Shown: positions 43,455-55,477, numbered from the stretch's first letter. The stretch: DNA of 64,000 nucleotides from Sacculina carcini (GCA_916048095.2 OU696576.1:5747664-5811663), one strand, 5' to 3'. Program-made: numbers and translations. The notes: generated by a model not told the origin, from the sequence alone.

Positions 43455-46129
43455 CAGGGGTCACCAAACTTTTTTCACAGTGGGCCGGATAACTGAAAGA
43501 ATGACGAGCGCGGGCCGCATAATCATTCTGTTCAATACTCTGGGAAAGCTCTGGGAAAAAAGACGAAAAACTAAGCTTAGCATTCCATGTTAATAAAAAA
43601 ACAAAGACAACCAACATTTTATTTACTAAAAAGTTTTCAAAGAAGGCGACGTAAGCAAAAAGATACATTAGACCTAGAATGCACATATCCGAATCTCACA
43701 AACTAAACAGCAAAAAAGTGAGATTTGTGAAACTGATGTTTGGCTTTCAAGATATCATTAATGTTTGGTTTGGAATTGCTGCATCCAATTAAAAGAATTG
43801 CTTTCAAATGTTCATCAGTCAATCTCATTCGACGTGTTGACTTCACATACTTGAAAATCACATTTTTGAAAATGTTTGCTCACAGACATAAGTTGTTCCA
43901 AACACTGATGCCATACCAGCGGCAAATGTCTTCAATTTCGGAAACTCAGGATCAGGTAAGCAGCGGTAAAATTCGACAAGTTTTCCTTCTCTGTGCTTCT
44001 CTTTCAACAAGTCATTTGCTTGCAAATCAATGAGCTCCAACTGTAGTTCAACTGGCACATCATCAAGGTTACAATCAAACGGACTCTGGAACAGAAGAAT
44101 GTCACTCTCAGTTCTGTCGAGATCTGAAAATCTCTCCAAAAAATGCTTCTTCAAGTCACGAATAATCTTTTTTGGAAAATCGAGGTTGACATCTTCAGCG
44201 ATTGAAGCGCAAAACTATCTGAAACAGTGAAAATGAGAGAAGTTTTCCCTTCCAGTTGTGCTTCAAACAATGACAGCTTTCTCCGAAATCCTTTGATGAT
44301 TATGTAGAGATCACAGATGAGGTTATCCTTTTCCTGAAATTTCAAGTTCAGTTCATTCATGTGGGATGTGATGTCCACCAAAAAAGACAACTTTGACAGC
44401 CAGATAGGATCTGACAGCTGTGGATCGGCTCTATCGTTTTCAGTGAGAAAAACATCTATTTCGTTTCGGAGCTTGTAAAAACGGAACATGACTTTACCAC
44501 AGCTGAGCCATCTCACTGCTGTGTAATAAGACAAGTCACAGAAATCAGAATGAATTTCTTCAAGAAAAGCCTGGAACTGACGGTGGTTGAGTGCATGTCC
44601 CCGAATGAAGTTCACAGCAGAAACGACTGGTTTCAGTACACAAGAGATATCTAAGGCTTTCCCACAGAGTGCTTGCTGATGTATGATGCAGTGCATGAAC
44701 AGAGCGCCTGGAATTTGAAGATCTTCCAACTGAGTCCTGATCTGCCTCACCAGACCCTTCCTCCCTCCAGCCATGTTTTTACCTCCATCAACTGCAACAC
44801 CTCGAAGCTGATTCCACTGAAGGTTATAGTCTTGCAAAGTTTTCTGCACTTCCATGAAAATGTATTGTCCAGTTGTTGTTCCATGCATGCTGCAAACGGA
44901 TGCCAAGTCTTCTGTTATCTGAAAGTCCAAATTGACACCACGAATGAACACGAGAAGTTGTGACGTACTCGAGATATCAGTGGACTCATCCAGCGCCAGA
45001 GAATGCCACAAGAAGTTCCTAGCTTTCTCACGTATCTGTAGCTCTATGTTCTCTCCAATTTCTTCTGTTCTCCTTACTACTGAACTTGTCGAAAGGCTAA
45101 TACTTCCAAACAAATCGGCTTTCTCAGGACACAAGTCATTTGCTGCTTCTATCATACACGCTTTGACGAAGTTGCTATCAGTAAACGGTTTTCCTCGGAC
45201 TGCCATCTTATGCACTATTTTGTAACTTGTACGAGTGACAGATTAATTTTCAGCAAACTTTCTCGTGAAGACGTTTCTTTGAGTTTCTAAACCACGTTTC
45301 ATGGACTCATATTTCTCAGAGCGTAACTTTCCAGAAAACTTTGAATATGTTGATAGATGGTTTGTTTCATAGTGACGCCTAATATTGTACTCTTTCAAAA
45401 CGGCAACACTTTCGCTACATATCACATAACTAGCTTTCTGGTCCTTTGTTTCCACAAAGAAGTACTTTACTCCCCATTCTTCATTGAAAACGCGACACTC
45501 GGCGTCCACTTTTCTTTCCTTAGAAGCCATAATGAAGGGTGAAGAAAACGGGATCTGAAAATGAAAATGAAATTGAATTAGTAACATAATTAATACCCTA
45601 ATGAAACATAAGTAAAGCAGAAGATTCAGGGGTCACTGCACAGTGTGGCAAAAATTCATTGTGAACAATTTGCCACACTGTGCACTGGTGAAGCTACGGC
45701 TCACCAAAGGTACATATAAAGCTTATGGGTACATTTAGTAATAGAATATATCACATAATAAGGTGAGGTGAATAACACGAGGCTTCTATAGCATTATTAA
45801 ACTATGTTTGTTACTTTATGACCTCTAATCACACTTGTAGTCCACTTACCTATCACTGTCAAACAAAGAAATCCTTGTCACATACCTATAAAATGGATGA
45901 CAGGCAAAAAGAAGTCAATATTACTGGAGCGTCGGACCTGTGTTGACAGCCGGACTCATCTAGGGGTGGGAAAGGTGCGTGTTTGTGTGTGTGTAGCCAT
46001 GGAAACCATGGTGACGTCAGAGCGTAGGCGAGCCGAGCCGAGGAAGGACGTCAGTTCACCGTCGACGGGCCTGGTGAACTGACGTCGCGGGCCGGATTCG
46101 ACCCGCGGGCCGTAGTTTGGTGAGCCCTG
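43455..46129 (-). mobile_element. hAT transposon, Charlie-like, with transposase
   Basis: 2,675 bp, flanked by a perfect 8-bp duplication CCCTAGAC (43447-43454 and 46130-46137). Terminal inverted repeats of 16 bp match at 15 positions: CAGGGGTCACCAAACT and CAGGGCTCACCAAACT. Near the right end a GCGGGCCGG...CCGCGGGCC palindromic region is seen, as in many Charlie-type elements. It carries a nearly full transposase gene on the minus strand and lies inside the RT of the CR1-like LINE. Confidence 0.95.
43703..45530 (-). pseudogene. hAT transposase (GTF2IRD2/ZBED5-like), lightly broken
   Basis: Starts MASKERKVDAECRVF at 45530. A BED-type finger follows (YVICSES ... IRRHYETNH) in which the first Cys of the usual CxxC is Tyr. 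An in-frame TAA at 45243-45245, where CAA for Gln is expected, precedes the main body. The core has SLALDESTDISS (first catalytic Asp), GVAVDGGKNMAG (second), HCIIHQQALCGKALD, RWLSCGKVMFRFYKLR and SFLVDITSHMNELNLKFQ. A frameshift near 44170-44230 leads to FERFSDLDR-type sequence and the C-terminal dimerisation region with CEQTFSKM (catalytic Glu). A second frameshift near 43855 leads to RRMRLTDEHLKAILLIGCSN. With one stop and two frameshifts it is a recent loss. Confidence 0.92.
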
Positions 46130-47399
46130 CCCTAGACATATCATCTGTGTATACCAAGAACATTATTGGTCCCAACACCGATCCCTGGGGCACCCCACTC
46201 GTTACTGAACCCCACTCAGACACTTCCCCTCTGACCACCGTCCGCATCCTCCTATCAGACAAATAATCCCTAACCCATTCCAACAATCTACCCTGTATAC
46301 CTCCTGAATTTTCCAGCTTCCATAGCAATATTTATGTGGCACCGTATCAAAAGCCTTTTTGAAATCTAAATACACGCAATCACCCAACCTTTTCTCTCCT
46401 GTAGCACATCTGTCACCCTTGTATAAAAACTAAGCTTAGCTTAGTGACACACGACTTTCCTTGTCTAAAACCATACTGACTATCACTAAGCATGTTGTCT
46501 TCTTCAAGGAACTGAACCCACCTATCCTTAATAACACCTTTCCCGAGCTTGCACATGACACTCGTTAAAGATACGGGCCTGTAGTTTAGTGGCTCCTCGC
46601 TGTCTCCTGCCTTATAAATCGGTATAACATTCGCTGTTTTCCACTGTGCTGGTATTTTCCCCTCTGAAGCTACTCTGGAATATATTGTACACCGGTACAA
46701 CCAATACTTCTCCACAATCCTTCAAAATACTACCTGCTATACCATCCGGACCAATGGCTTTCCTACTCTCCAATCTATTCAGCCTATGCAAGACCTCTTC
46801 TAATTCAATCTCTACATGTGATAAACCTTCAGTTTTTCCGTTGCATCGAATTGTTCAGAATCAAAATCATGTTCATCCGCAAATACAATAAAAAAAATTG
46901 TTCATAATTTCGCAAATACGTTTTGGATCCTCAATAGTTTTCCCATTTTCTTTCATGTTATCAGTCCCCACTTTACACCTGACCTTTTCATTTACAAATT
47001 TATTAAACAATTTAGGCTCGTGTTTACACTTATTGACAATATTTTTTTATAGTCCCTCTCTTCTTGCCTTCTGATCATCACGTAAGCATTCCTTGCCCGG
47101 CGAAACTCCATTTCGTTTTTTTCTGTTCTTCGCTTCCTCAGCCTATCCCAAGCCTTCTCCTTGGTCAATCTAGCCTGCTCTCACTTTCTGTTGAACCATT
47201 TTTTCTTCCCTCTACTAACTTCTTTGTATTTTGGCACATACAGAGTGACCGCTCATTCATAGGTGCATGATTTCAACGTCTGAATCAAGTTTCGTTTCTA
47301 CCAAGCCCATCACATCTGGATTTTGACCTCTCAAATAATCCCCTAATTCTAGCTCGCATGATAAAAGACCATCTAAATTTGTTTAGCTAACTCTCAAAT

Positions 47400-48215
47400 C
47401 AGCAAACTTCGCTACTTCGATCTACTACTTCGCTACTTTCGATCTCCCTTTTCAGATACTTTATTCCGGACTCGACTGGGGTTTCGCTTTGTGACATTTT
47501 TTATTCTCCCATCCAGTACTCTCCAGTGAAAAATCAACTTGTCCTCTTCTGATCTTTGGTCATTTTTCTCCTTCGATTCACGATACAATTCACTTCTCTT
47601 TATACGTTCATCCTGGCCAAGTTATTATTTTAACCATACGTCGTTGAATTTATATGTCTGTGACAGCTTCCAGGTCTTCTCCAATACCCTACTCGCCGTT
47701 GACTTACTCTTGAACATGATCATCAAAGGTCTCATCCCACCTTTCTTGTATTGACCCAATCCACAAACGTCATCAATTTCATCCACCACGTCTTCATCCA
47801 AACTCCTCACAATTTCCCCTGCAAACTTCTTCTCTTCATTTTTTCTCAATGATCTGCTACCATGTTCCTCCTCCTTTACTCCAAACACAACCACACACTG
47901 TTTTTTCGACAATCTCTCTAACCATGCCTTCCTTTTCCTTCAGCACCTCCACTATTCCTTTCTTCAAATTAGCTTCGTGCTCTTCCTTCTGCTGTTTCAC
48001 AATTTCTGCAAAATTCTTTATTCTATCCCCTTGTTTATGTGCCCAACAATCCTGCTTTTCCTTCATCTTGATGATATTTTCATTCTGATTGGCCGCTGCC
48101 TCCTCTGCCGCCTTCAACCTACCCTTGAGTCTCTCATTTTCCTCCTGCATTTCTACCATCTTTCTTTTCAGCTCGTCATTTTCACTTCCAACCCTCTGAT
48201 TTTTATTTCTCCAAC
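47400..48215 (-). pseudogene. CR1-like LINE ORF1: coiled coil and RRM-like region
   Basis: A strong coiled coil (NDELKRKMVEMQEENERLKG, RLKAAEEAAANQNENI) is followed by KQCVVVFGVKEEEHGSRSLR, which shifts frame near 47880. The next region has the look of an RNA-recognition fold (RPLMIMFKSKSTASRVLEKT), then a basic tail (RVLDGRIKNVTKRNPSRVRN). This order, coiled coil then RRM-like then basic tail, is that of LINE ORF1 nucleic-acid chaperones. The start is lost where it meets the hT copy. Confidence 0.7.
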
Positions 48216-48221
48216 TCCCAA

Positions 48222-49628
48222 AATTGAATTGGCGGCATATCAAGGAAAATTGAAACAAATTAATTGGTTTTTTATTAGTAACCTGTTTTTAGAACTGGTT
48301 TTATGGATGATGGTTTCTTTGATGCAGTAATTTGTGTTCAAATACCCTTTTGTACATTGAATATATTTCCTCAGTCGTTTTTTTCCTACACGAAAATATT
48401 GCCCGTTTTTCTGGTCAGGATTGCCACTCTGATTAATGCGACCCGCTTATATTCGTAGTCTCATTAGGGACACTAAGTTTGTGTGTATATTTGTAGTATT
48501 TGTGTAAATATTTGCAGTGTTTGTACTTTTATTTTTGCAAATAATTTATCTGCTGAATGAAATGATGAAACTTATTATAATCAACGTAGTTCTGTAACAG
48601 TGTTGTCTTTCAGTCGTGATAGCTCAAGTGGAGCATGCCTCTTGACGTTGTGTGCCGCGTTAACTCTTGTTTTGCCGATTCCAAACACAGTTGAAGAAAC
48701 AATGTATTGCGTCGTGATATTATAATGTTGATGATATCTAATGTTGCTGTTCTTAAATTCAATCTGTCCTAAAGTTATACCTCGTGTCCTATCCTATCTG
48801 GTCTCTTGTCTACCTGTCTCTCCTATCTGTTCTTCTATCTGTTCTATCCTCTGGTGTTGCTATACTCTGTTCCGTTCCATTCTCCCTCTGAACCACTCCA
48901 CTTCTCTACTGAATCTCCTCTACTGCTGCTGCTGCTCAATCTATCTCCTCCCGCTGCCGCTTCTATCTATATATTCCATATCCCTGAATGGTGAAAAGCA
49001 CTGTGCTTATATAGTGCTAGCTAGCGCCGCCTACTACATTATCCAGCTCCAAGCTGTGACCTCATAAATAACGTACAGTTAGGTCACCACAATGCAACAC
49101 GCACGGCAACACGCACGGCAACACGCACGGCAACACGCACATAGCCTTACATACTGGTGTGAATGATATATGCGTGTGCGCGTGCTGCTCTGGTTTCTCT
49201 AAATGTCTTGCAGTGTATGTGTGTGTGTGTGTGTCTACGTGTGTGCAACCAATGCTGTGTTCTGTATTCTAACCTATTGTGTTGACAGTGATGTATATGT
49301 TTATGTGTGTGTGTGAGCGTGCGACCACTGCTATGCTTCTCGTTGCCTAACCTTCTGTGTTGACAGTGATGTATGTGTTTATGCTCCACTTTCTATCCTA
49401 ACTTCTATCCTATGCCATATCTAGTACACAACATGCAATATACAATGTTCAAAACAGACGATTACTAAAAATAAGAATATAATTTATATATAACACCACA
49501 AAATATTAACATTGTTACAACTCTTCAAAAAACCCAAAAAGAACGTGTTTTTTTGGTCGCGGTTTTTTTGGCCAAAAAAAATTCTTTTTTTTTAAAAACC
49601 GTCGGTTTTTTTCGAGGTCGCATCTCTA
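48222..49628 (+). mobile_element. hT3: truncated hAT-type element with nested solo LTR
   Basis: Matches hT2 from TTGGCGGCAGATCAAGG onward to the AACGTAGTTC block, is interrupted by an LTR A (48593-49519), and resumes at ACTCTTCAAAAAAC to the end GCATCTCTA at 49628. About 350 bp of hT sequence just after the LTR is missing, and the left half is replaced by the CR1-like LINE 5' end. Confidence 0.88.
48593..49519 (-). mobile_element. Solo LTR family A (copy 3), fossil
   Basis: 927 bp, TGTAACAGTG to CATTGTTACA, inserted in hT3 directly after AGTTC. The matching duplication on the other side is not retained. The same hT position carries LTR A copy 4 in hT6. The minus strand has the TATATAAGCACAGTGC box. 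Confidence 0.88.
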
Positions 49629-49929
49629 GTCTTCACACACACTCTTTCCGTAACTCTGCAGCACGTGCTCGTGCTTACAGTGACGCCACTCTCTCTTAAC
49701 TACCGCAAACACAGCACAAATACTCGGGAGCATAACGACACACAACCTCACACGACAACACGAAGTCACACGAAGTCAAAATCACGTGTGTCAGTGTATG
49801 TGATTGCGGACATTATTGCGCAATATTCCGTCAGTCGCTAGTAGAGATATAAGAATAAAAGATATATACAACATATAACATTATAACATTAGTAGGGGCC
49901 ATACGTAGAACATTGACAATTATGATTAA

Positions 49930-50148
49930 TTGTCGCATCGGGTTCTAAAACGTCCCATAGACGCTCAATATTGTTGCGCGATATTTCAGGTTACGCAATA
50001 ATATTGATGGTGTGCGTGCGATATTGAAGGAGAGTACATTGCATTGCAGTACATTGCACGATTTTCTGAAACTTGATAGTATATTGTGCAATCTGGAGAA
50101 TATCGTGTCATCTGTGGGCTTTATTGCGCAATATTCCATCAGTCTCTA
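49930..50148. repeat. ATATTG-rich dispersed repeat, copy 2
   Basis: Inverted relative to copy 1 at 25138. A separate short TTGCGCAATATTCCGTCAGTC-like stretch at about 49818-49838 lies in the same orientation as this copy's end. Confidence 0.72.
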
Positions 50149-50159
50149 GCTTCCGCTAC

Positions 50160-50557
50160 AAACAATGTCATCCACCTGGGTCCAAGGCTACCTCAATCAG
50201 TAATTTACAATAGACTCTAGTGGTGTTTTACTTTTGAGGATACGCAGGTCTAAAATATGCACAAAGCAACTACGAGTATATGCATAGTTTACATATATGC
50301 ACATATTCCAACGTGAGCTCGACACCAGTCGATTAATGATACCACTTAGCAGATACACAACCATCAGTCTCGCTGATGATTGTGTGCAATGCAACACAAA
50401 CGCACGCCCACACCTAACTACGAACTATGCATATGGTTAGGTTACACATTTGGGTGCAACACGCGTGTGACAATATTTATCATCGCTGCTAAGCTAGCCT
50501 AATAGAAAGACAACACAAAGCAGAAAGAGAAAATCTGATCTGAATGAAACTTTGTTA
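50160..50557 (-). mobile_element. LTR family B (copy 2), partial fossil
   Basis: The minus strand starts TGTAACAAAGTTTCATTC and follows family B through CACACGCGTGTTGCA, GTATCATTAATCGACT and GATTGAGGTAGCCTTGG. Confidence 0.7.
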
Positions 50558-50639
50558 CATGATACCGCTGGACGTAAAACAAGAACCGTCTGCAATAGGC
50601 AAGGAGTCAACACAATCCAGATTGGCTCGACGTGCTGGC

Positions 50640-52190
50640 TGCAGTTTCTGCTACCTTTCTTCGTTTCGTCACCGGACTGCGCAGCACGAGGACGACTTGA
50701 TTGTGCAAAATCCATTTGGCCTCGTGCTGCGGCGCAGTATGTCGCGCCAATTTTTCACGCCTGTGTAATCATTAGGGCTGTCAAAAAAGTAACCTAAAAA
50801 CCAGAAAAAAGTAACTTTATTTTCGAGAAAAAGTAAACTAAAAAAGTAACCTAAAATAACCTATGAGTTGTAATGTTATTATTACTTTTGCATCGCTTTA
50901 TCACATGTTTATCACGCCTTTGCTGATTAGTGCGCTATATCAAATACACGGTTTGTTTGTTGTTTGTTTGTGAACATAAAAAGTAACCTAATAACCTATA
51001 AAAAGTAACCTAAAATAACCTAACCTTCGTAAAAATAACCTTCAAAAAAGGTCAACTTCTGTTTGCAGTTCTGAAGGAAGAAAATACACCAGTCCTTCTT
51101 TTCTATCCTCTTTCCGAGTTGGTACTATTTTTCTATCCTCTCTCCGATCTGGTACCATTTTTACAACAAACCACCAAAATTCTCTTAATATTATTCGGCT
51201 AACATCGCAAAAAGGAGCATAACCATCAAAATGCAATTTAAAGTGGAAAGCTAATACAAATGCGAAATACACTACTTGCTAATGTAATTATTTTTAGTAA
51301 TGGTCGCAATAATGTTCTTTATATTCTTTCAATGAAACTTGTTATCAAATAGAACGTACTACAGCTTGCATTTTAGTGTGAGCCTAAACACTACAAGCAT
51401 ATGTAGCAGCCTGTGCTCACTGTCTTATAAATGTCAAACGTGGGAAAATGGCGCTATATCACGCCCTGAAAATCACGTGTTAATTCCTGTTCAAGTAAAT
51501 GCGTACTGTCAAGTGCTACAGTGCAGTATCTGGTATAGAGAGCTCACACATCGTACTATACCACGCTCCATACATCTCACGACACCCTTCGGTTCGTGGA
51601 CATTTCCTAAAATGGAATGACGCTATCCTGTGTACCGAAAAACGTATAAATATCGAGTAGCACAGATATTAAGGTGCATATCAATTGCTAAATCCTAACA
51701 GCAGCAACTTTGACATTTCTTGATCTTCAGACCTTATATTCCATCTCTTTTCCTATTTTATCCTCATATATACAGTTTTTGTGCCTCTTATCTGCAAAAA
51801 GTCACCAAACTTCGTGGTAAACTTACCTAATAACCAGAAAAGTAACAAAAGGTAACCTGACGATAAAAAGTAACCTAAAAGCAAAAAAAGTAACCTAACG
51901 ATGAAAAAGTAACTTTTGGTAACCTAATAACTTTTTAAATAATTATCGTACACAACTTTTTCATGCAGTTTTAGGTAGCTTATGAAAAAGTGACCTTTAG
52001 GTGAAAAAGTAACTTTATTAACTTTTGGCAGCCCTAGTAATCATCATCGACTCACCGACGACGTAACTGTTGTTTTGTTTCGCTACCGGACTGCGCAGCA
52101 CGAGGTCGACTTCATTTTGTGAAACATACCTGGCCTCGTGCTGCAGGACAGTATGGTAGACCGGCATATCATCCTGGCGAATATTCATGA
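50640..52190. repeat. ~150-bp tandem dimer with hairpins, split by a hAT element
   Basis: Two units (about 50640-50764 and 52045-52190) share TTTCGTCACCGGACTGCG-type sequence and GCAGCACGAGG...CCTCGTGCTGC, an 11-bp hairpin with a 28-nt loop. The hAT element at 50773-52036 inserted between them. Without it the period is about 150 bp. Confidence 0.8.
50773..52036 (+). mobile_element. Non-autonomous hAT element, GTAACC-rich
   Basis: 1,264 bp, flanked by a perfect 8-bp duplication GTAATCAT (50765-50772 and 52037-52044). The ends are TAGGGCTGTCAAAA and, inverted, TAGGGCTGCCAAAA. Many copies of AAAAAGTAACCTAA lie within ~250 bp of both ends, all on the same strand. No transposase is present. Confidence 0.93.
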
Positions 52191-52724
52191 CTCATCGACA
52201 ATACCGACTCATCAACACCGCTCCGCTTATGGTGGGGGAGCTCTGTGAGCTCGTTGGGCGGAGAAATACGGTTTTCCAAACACGCACAAGTACACACGCG
52301 CAGTGTCCTCTGCCCTTGCAGCAATTCGTATTGCGCATTCTAATCGTGGGTGTATTAGTCATTGCTATTATCCTCTACTTCTGCAAGAGCGGTGCAATTG
52401 TATGCATGTGCATGTGTCATACATGACATATATGCATGTGTCATATATCGTATGTCGCATTAAACAGTCGGTCCAGAGAACTCGTCCTGTGTGTTTGTGG
52501 CGCTACGTGGCGAGCCAACCGCCACAGCACTTAACGATAATATAAATAATATATAATATAATATAATAATGATACATATAATATAAATAATGAAACTGGA
52601 AATATAATTCACAAAGCACCAAACTAACTAAAGCCTATCGTTAGTTTACACATTGGATTTCGGGTGCAACATGCGCGTGGCAATGTTTATTATAGCTAGT
52701 CTGAGAACACAAAGCAAATAAGGC

Positions 52725-52984
52725 AACTTTTGGTTGTCTATTGTAAAAATGGTACTATATCGGAGAGGGTGGGAAAATGGTACCAAAGCAGAGGAAGAAT
52801 GGAAAATGAAAACGGGGAGAGGATGGAAAAGAGCGACTGGTGTATTTTGTTCCTTCAGAACTGTAAAAGAAATGGACTTTTTTCGTTGGAGGATCATGTT
52901 ATTTCAGGTTACTTTTTAGGTTATTTTTTATCGAAAATATAGGTACTTGTTCTGATTTATTGGTTACTCTTTTGACAGTCCTAT
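52725..52984 (-). mobile_element. Partial copy of the GTAACC-rich hAT element
   Basis: Reverse-orientation fragment. TTTTGACAGTCCTA at the right is a terminal repeat. AGGTTACTTTTTAGG and the TTCTGAAGGAACAAAATACACC block, read on the minus strand, match 51060-51200. Confidence 0.82.
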
Positions 52985-53167
52985 TGATTACATTCTTATC
53001 CCCATATACCAGATTCTGTCGATGGGGCCATTAATTTTTCCACCCAATGTGTTGCTGTACCTCTACTTTCCCATTGAAGTCGTGATAATAAGATACTCAC
53101 AGCAAATAAATTGGCGTGGTGGAGAAAATGCATGAACAGATTTGGATTCAGCACAATCAAATTTAAA

Positions 53168-53360
53168 CACCCGAGTAGCTCAGTGGCGCTGAACTCTGGT
53201 GTCAGAGGTTCGCGGTTCGAATCCTAGCCCGGGTTCGTTCATCAACACCTTCGCTTGAGTCTACCGGGAGTCACCACTGTAGATGGGCGCACAGGTGGGC
53301 TCGCCATATAGTCTAAACTGGCTGGTGCACGCTTAAACCGACAATAACAACACTCAAATT
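53168..53360 (+). mobile_element. tRNA-derived SINE, type 1
   Basis: The head has an A box (TAGCTCAGTGG at 53175-53185) and a perfect B box (GGTTCGAATCC), as in pol III promoters. The 5' CCCGAG pairs with 3' CCCGGGT only loosely. The anticodon arm is poor, so it is not a working tRNA gene. A non-tRNA body (GGGAGTCACCACTGTAGATG...) follows. Confidence 0.75.
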
Positions 53361-54890
53361 AGTCAAAACCTCTTCCAAACCCCCTTATCAGAAATTTGTT
53401 TGTGGGTCAGTGTTATCAATCACCTTGCGTATTTTTAATGTTTGAGTGTGTACTGTGCTCAATGGTGGTGTTTCAATGTAATTTATTCATGGGAATTTAG
53501 TCCCGTTTCAGTTACCACGTTTTTATGTGGTTTATTTTTCTTATGGGAGAAGTTTGAGTGGGTAGCAGTGCCAACCCGGTCACAGTGCAGCCCTCAGGAA
53601 AAGGAAGGGAGGAACAAAGAAAGCGAACAAAGTTTCCTTCATAAATCACACTCCGCGTGACGCAGAGGGTATGGCCGCGGTGTTTCCATTTACCGCCACG
53701 CGATACGACTCTGTTCGCAGTGTTTCGCTAACACGTGCAGAACAGACATTACGGCTCGACCCGCAGCTGGACCTCATGGGTGACACCGGATGTTCATGTT
53801 CTGCGAGCTAGGTGGCACTGCCTTCGTGCGCGCTGGCTCCATTGAGCGGGCTAAGACGCCGAGCGATTAGTTGAACATGGATGTCGGTGGTGTTGCATGT
53901 GTCGGTTGTGCGTTGTACCGCGTGTGGCGGTGAGGTGTTTTTAATATTGTGTGTGTCGTGAGCGGGTTTCTTATAAGAGATTCATTCCTGGCCTCCAATG
54001 ATTATCCCTCCACATCTTAACGGTAGGTTTGTCATGGAAGTGTACATGGTTGTGAAGTGATGTCAACGCTAGTTTATTGTGAATTATATAAGGTATACAT
54101 TTGATTCCTATGAATACACATTACAGTATATTATATATGTTCAGCATATCACTGGATATTACTAGGGGTAATATACATAGATTGTGTTCATAAATATTTG
54201 CAGACATTTCGTTTCTATAGTAATAGCTTATGTATTAGCCATAATTTCAAATGATTTTGTCTGTGGAGGTGTTTTATTCGATATGATGTACTGCTCTGTT
54301 TATTTTCATGTTTTGACATTATTGCTCCAAATCAGGCTGTATGTTTTCGTTATGTGTGTTGATTATAATCGTGTTTTTTATTCGAGTGTTCTGTTTAGTA
54401 CACGCGTTCAAACATTAGGACGCGTACTGTAGCCACATTCGTACGGCAACCGATAGTTTCCAGGTGTTTGCTTGTTTGATATGCTATGTTGAAATTTTGT
54501 TTAAAACATTCAGCTTGGGAAACGTCCCTCGATCCTCAGTGTTCGATAACCTTGCTGACATCAGTGTTGACAATTACCCATTTCCCAAATATAGTCTTTA
54601 CCGAGGTAATCGAACCTTGACTTCATACGTGTTATGCAGTTTGACAATGCACCTCATTCCTCATGACTGTTGTAGCATTTGGTGACTTTTTTGCCACTCG
54701 CAGACAGTAGACGCAATACGACGATAGTTGGGATGGTCAGCGAGACGACCGTATGTGAAAACCGGGTAGTGTGTAGAGTAAAACAGTGTGTCAGGGTGTC
54801 AGGGTGAGTGAAAACCGGAACTGCGGAACAAGATGGATAGTCGAATAGTATGTCAGACGGAACCTCAAGGCGCCACTCTAGCTAAGCTAA
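53361..54890. other. Mostly non-coding, nothing recognised
   Basis: I saw no conserved protein motif, RNA or repeat. 53.56-53.95 kb is somewhat GC-richer with CpGs (ATGGCCGCGGTG). It could be a decayed element or a host regulatory region; I cannot tell. Confidence 0.35.
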
Positions 54891-54970
54891 CGAAATAGTC
54901 GCATGTACGCTCGTAACAAAGTGTCAGTCGGTCCAGATTTTATCTTTCTTTACTTGCGTTGTGTTGTGTT
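54889..54970 (+). repeat. Direct repeat unit 1 (partner at 55747)
   Basis: About 80 bp from ACGAAATAGTCGCATGTACG to GCGTTGTGTTGTGTTT, identical to 55746-55827. The second half resembles the start of LTR family B. Confidence 0.88.
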
Positions 54971-54979
54971 TCCATTGGG

Positions 54980-55096
54980 CTAGTTTAGCATTAGCTAAAC
55001 GGCATGCTTAGCTAGCTAGCATTAGCATATGTTAGTTTATCATTAGCTGAACTAGCATTAGCTAGCATAGCATTAGCTTAGCTAGCTAGCATTAGT
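54980..55096. repeat. Short-period GCTAGC/ATTAGC array
   Basis: Irregular repeats of TTAGCATTAGCTA and the palindrome GCTAGC over about 115 bp. Confidence 0.8.
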
Positions 55097-55436
55097 GAAC
55101 GGGCAGTATCTAGTCGATGCATAGTTTTGGAATATAGGCAGCAAGTAACAGAACAGGACGCTATAAGGCTATTGGAGCCAATGCAAAAATATTTTGATGC
55201 AATTTATGTGTATTTTATGGACACCCAATAATGCCCAACTGTTGCAGCCCAAGCCCTTTGCCATCTAACCCAGCTGCTGACCAGTCAGCTGTACATGAGA
55301 GCGATCTAAGCCCGGTGTTCAAATCATGTACCAAATTCACCGCATGGACTTATTAATGTAACACAATTCAGCATAATTCAGCACAATTCAATTTATATCA
55401 TATCAGCTGAGTCAAAAATACGCGTTTTTGGGGCTG

Positions 55437-55477
55437 GGGCATACTGATGAATTGGGGCAAAATTTATCAGTATGTCC
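55437..55477. repeat. Hairpin, ~17-bp stem
   Basis: GGGCATACTGATGAATT and AATTTATCAGTATGTCC pair with two wobbles across a short loop. Confidence 0.75.

Larger units (their letters stand above)
42627..47395 (-). pseudogene. CR1-like LINE ORF2 remnant
   Basis: Begins with an endonuclease start (DYLRGQNPDVMGLVETKLDS), then jumps by deletion to the linker (EKAWDRLRKRRTEKNEMEFR). RT blocks are KTANVIPIYKAGDSEEPLNY, RPVSLTSVMCKLGKGVI, SQYGFRQGKSC, VYLDFKKAFDTVPHK and SGVPQGSVLGPIMFLVYTDD. After the nested hAT it continues with FFADDATLMK, EEWSGTWGMQFNASKCHVMG, KDDKELGIIVQTNLAPDKH, the thumb RTATKMVGSMCSLSYEERLK, and the C-terminal YRCVDVWNQLEENIVGANSV block, ending at about 42627. Several frameshifts are present, for example near 46400 and 42830. 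Inactive. Confidence 0.85.
42505..48222 (-). mobile_element. CR1-like LINE, split by a hAT transposon
   Basis: Minus strand. ORF1 remains lie at 47400-48215, a short endonuclease start at 47270-47395, and the linker plus RT from about 47250 to 42627. The 3' end is near 42505 with a GTGAGTACAAATAG-type end and ATTGC units. The middle of the endonuclease is deleted. The hAT element at 43455-46129 lies between the GVPQGSVLGP block and the FADD motif. Its 5' end abuts a truncated hT copy at 48222. Confidence 0.85.

Noticed and set aside
42505-48222. CR1-like LINE inserted into hT3 in the ordinary way
   Set aside because: hT sequence is found only on the 5' side of the LINE, so a simple insertion does not explain it; a deletion or rearrangement is needed.
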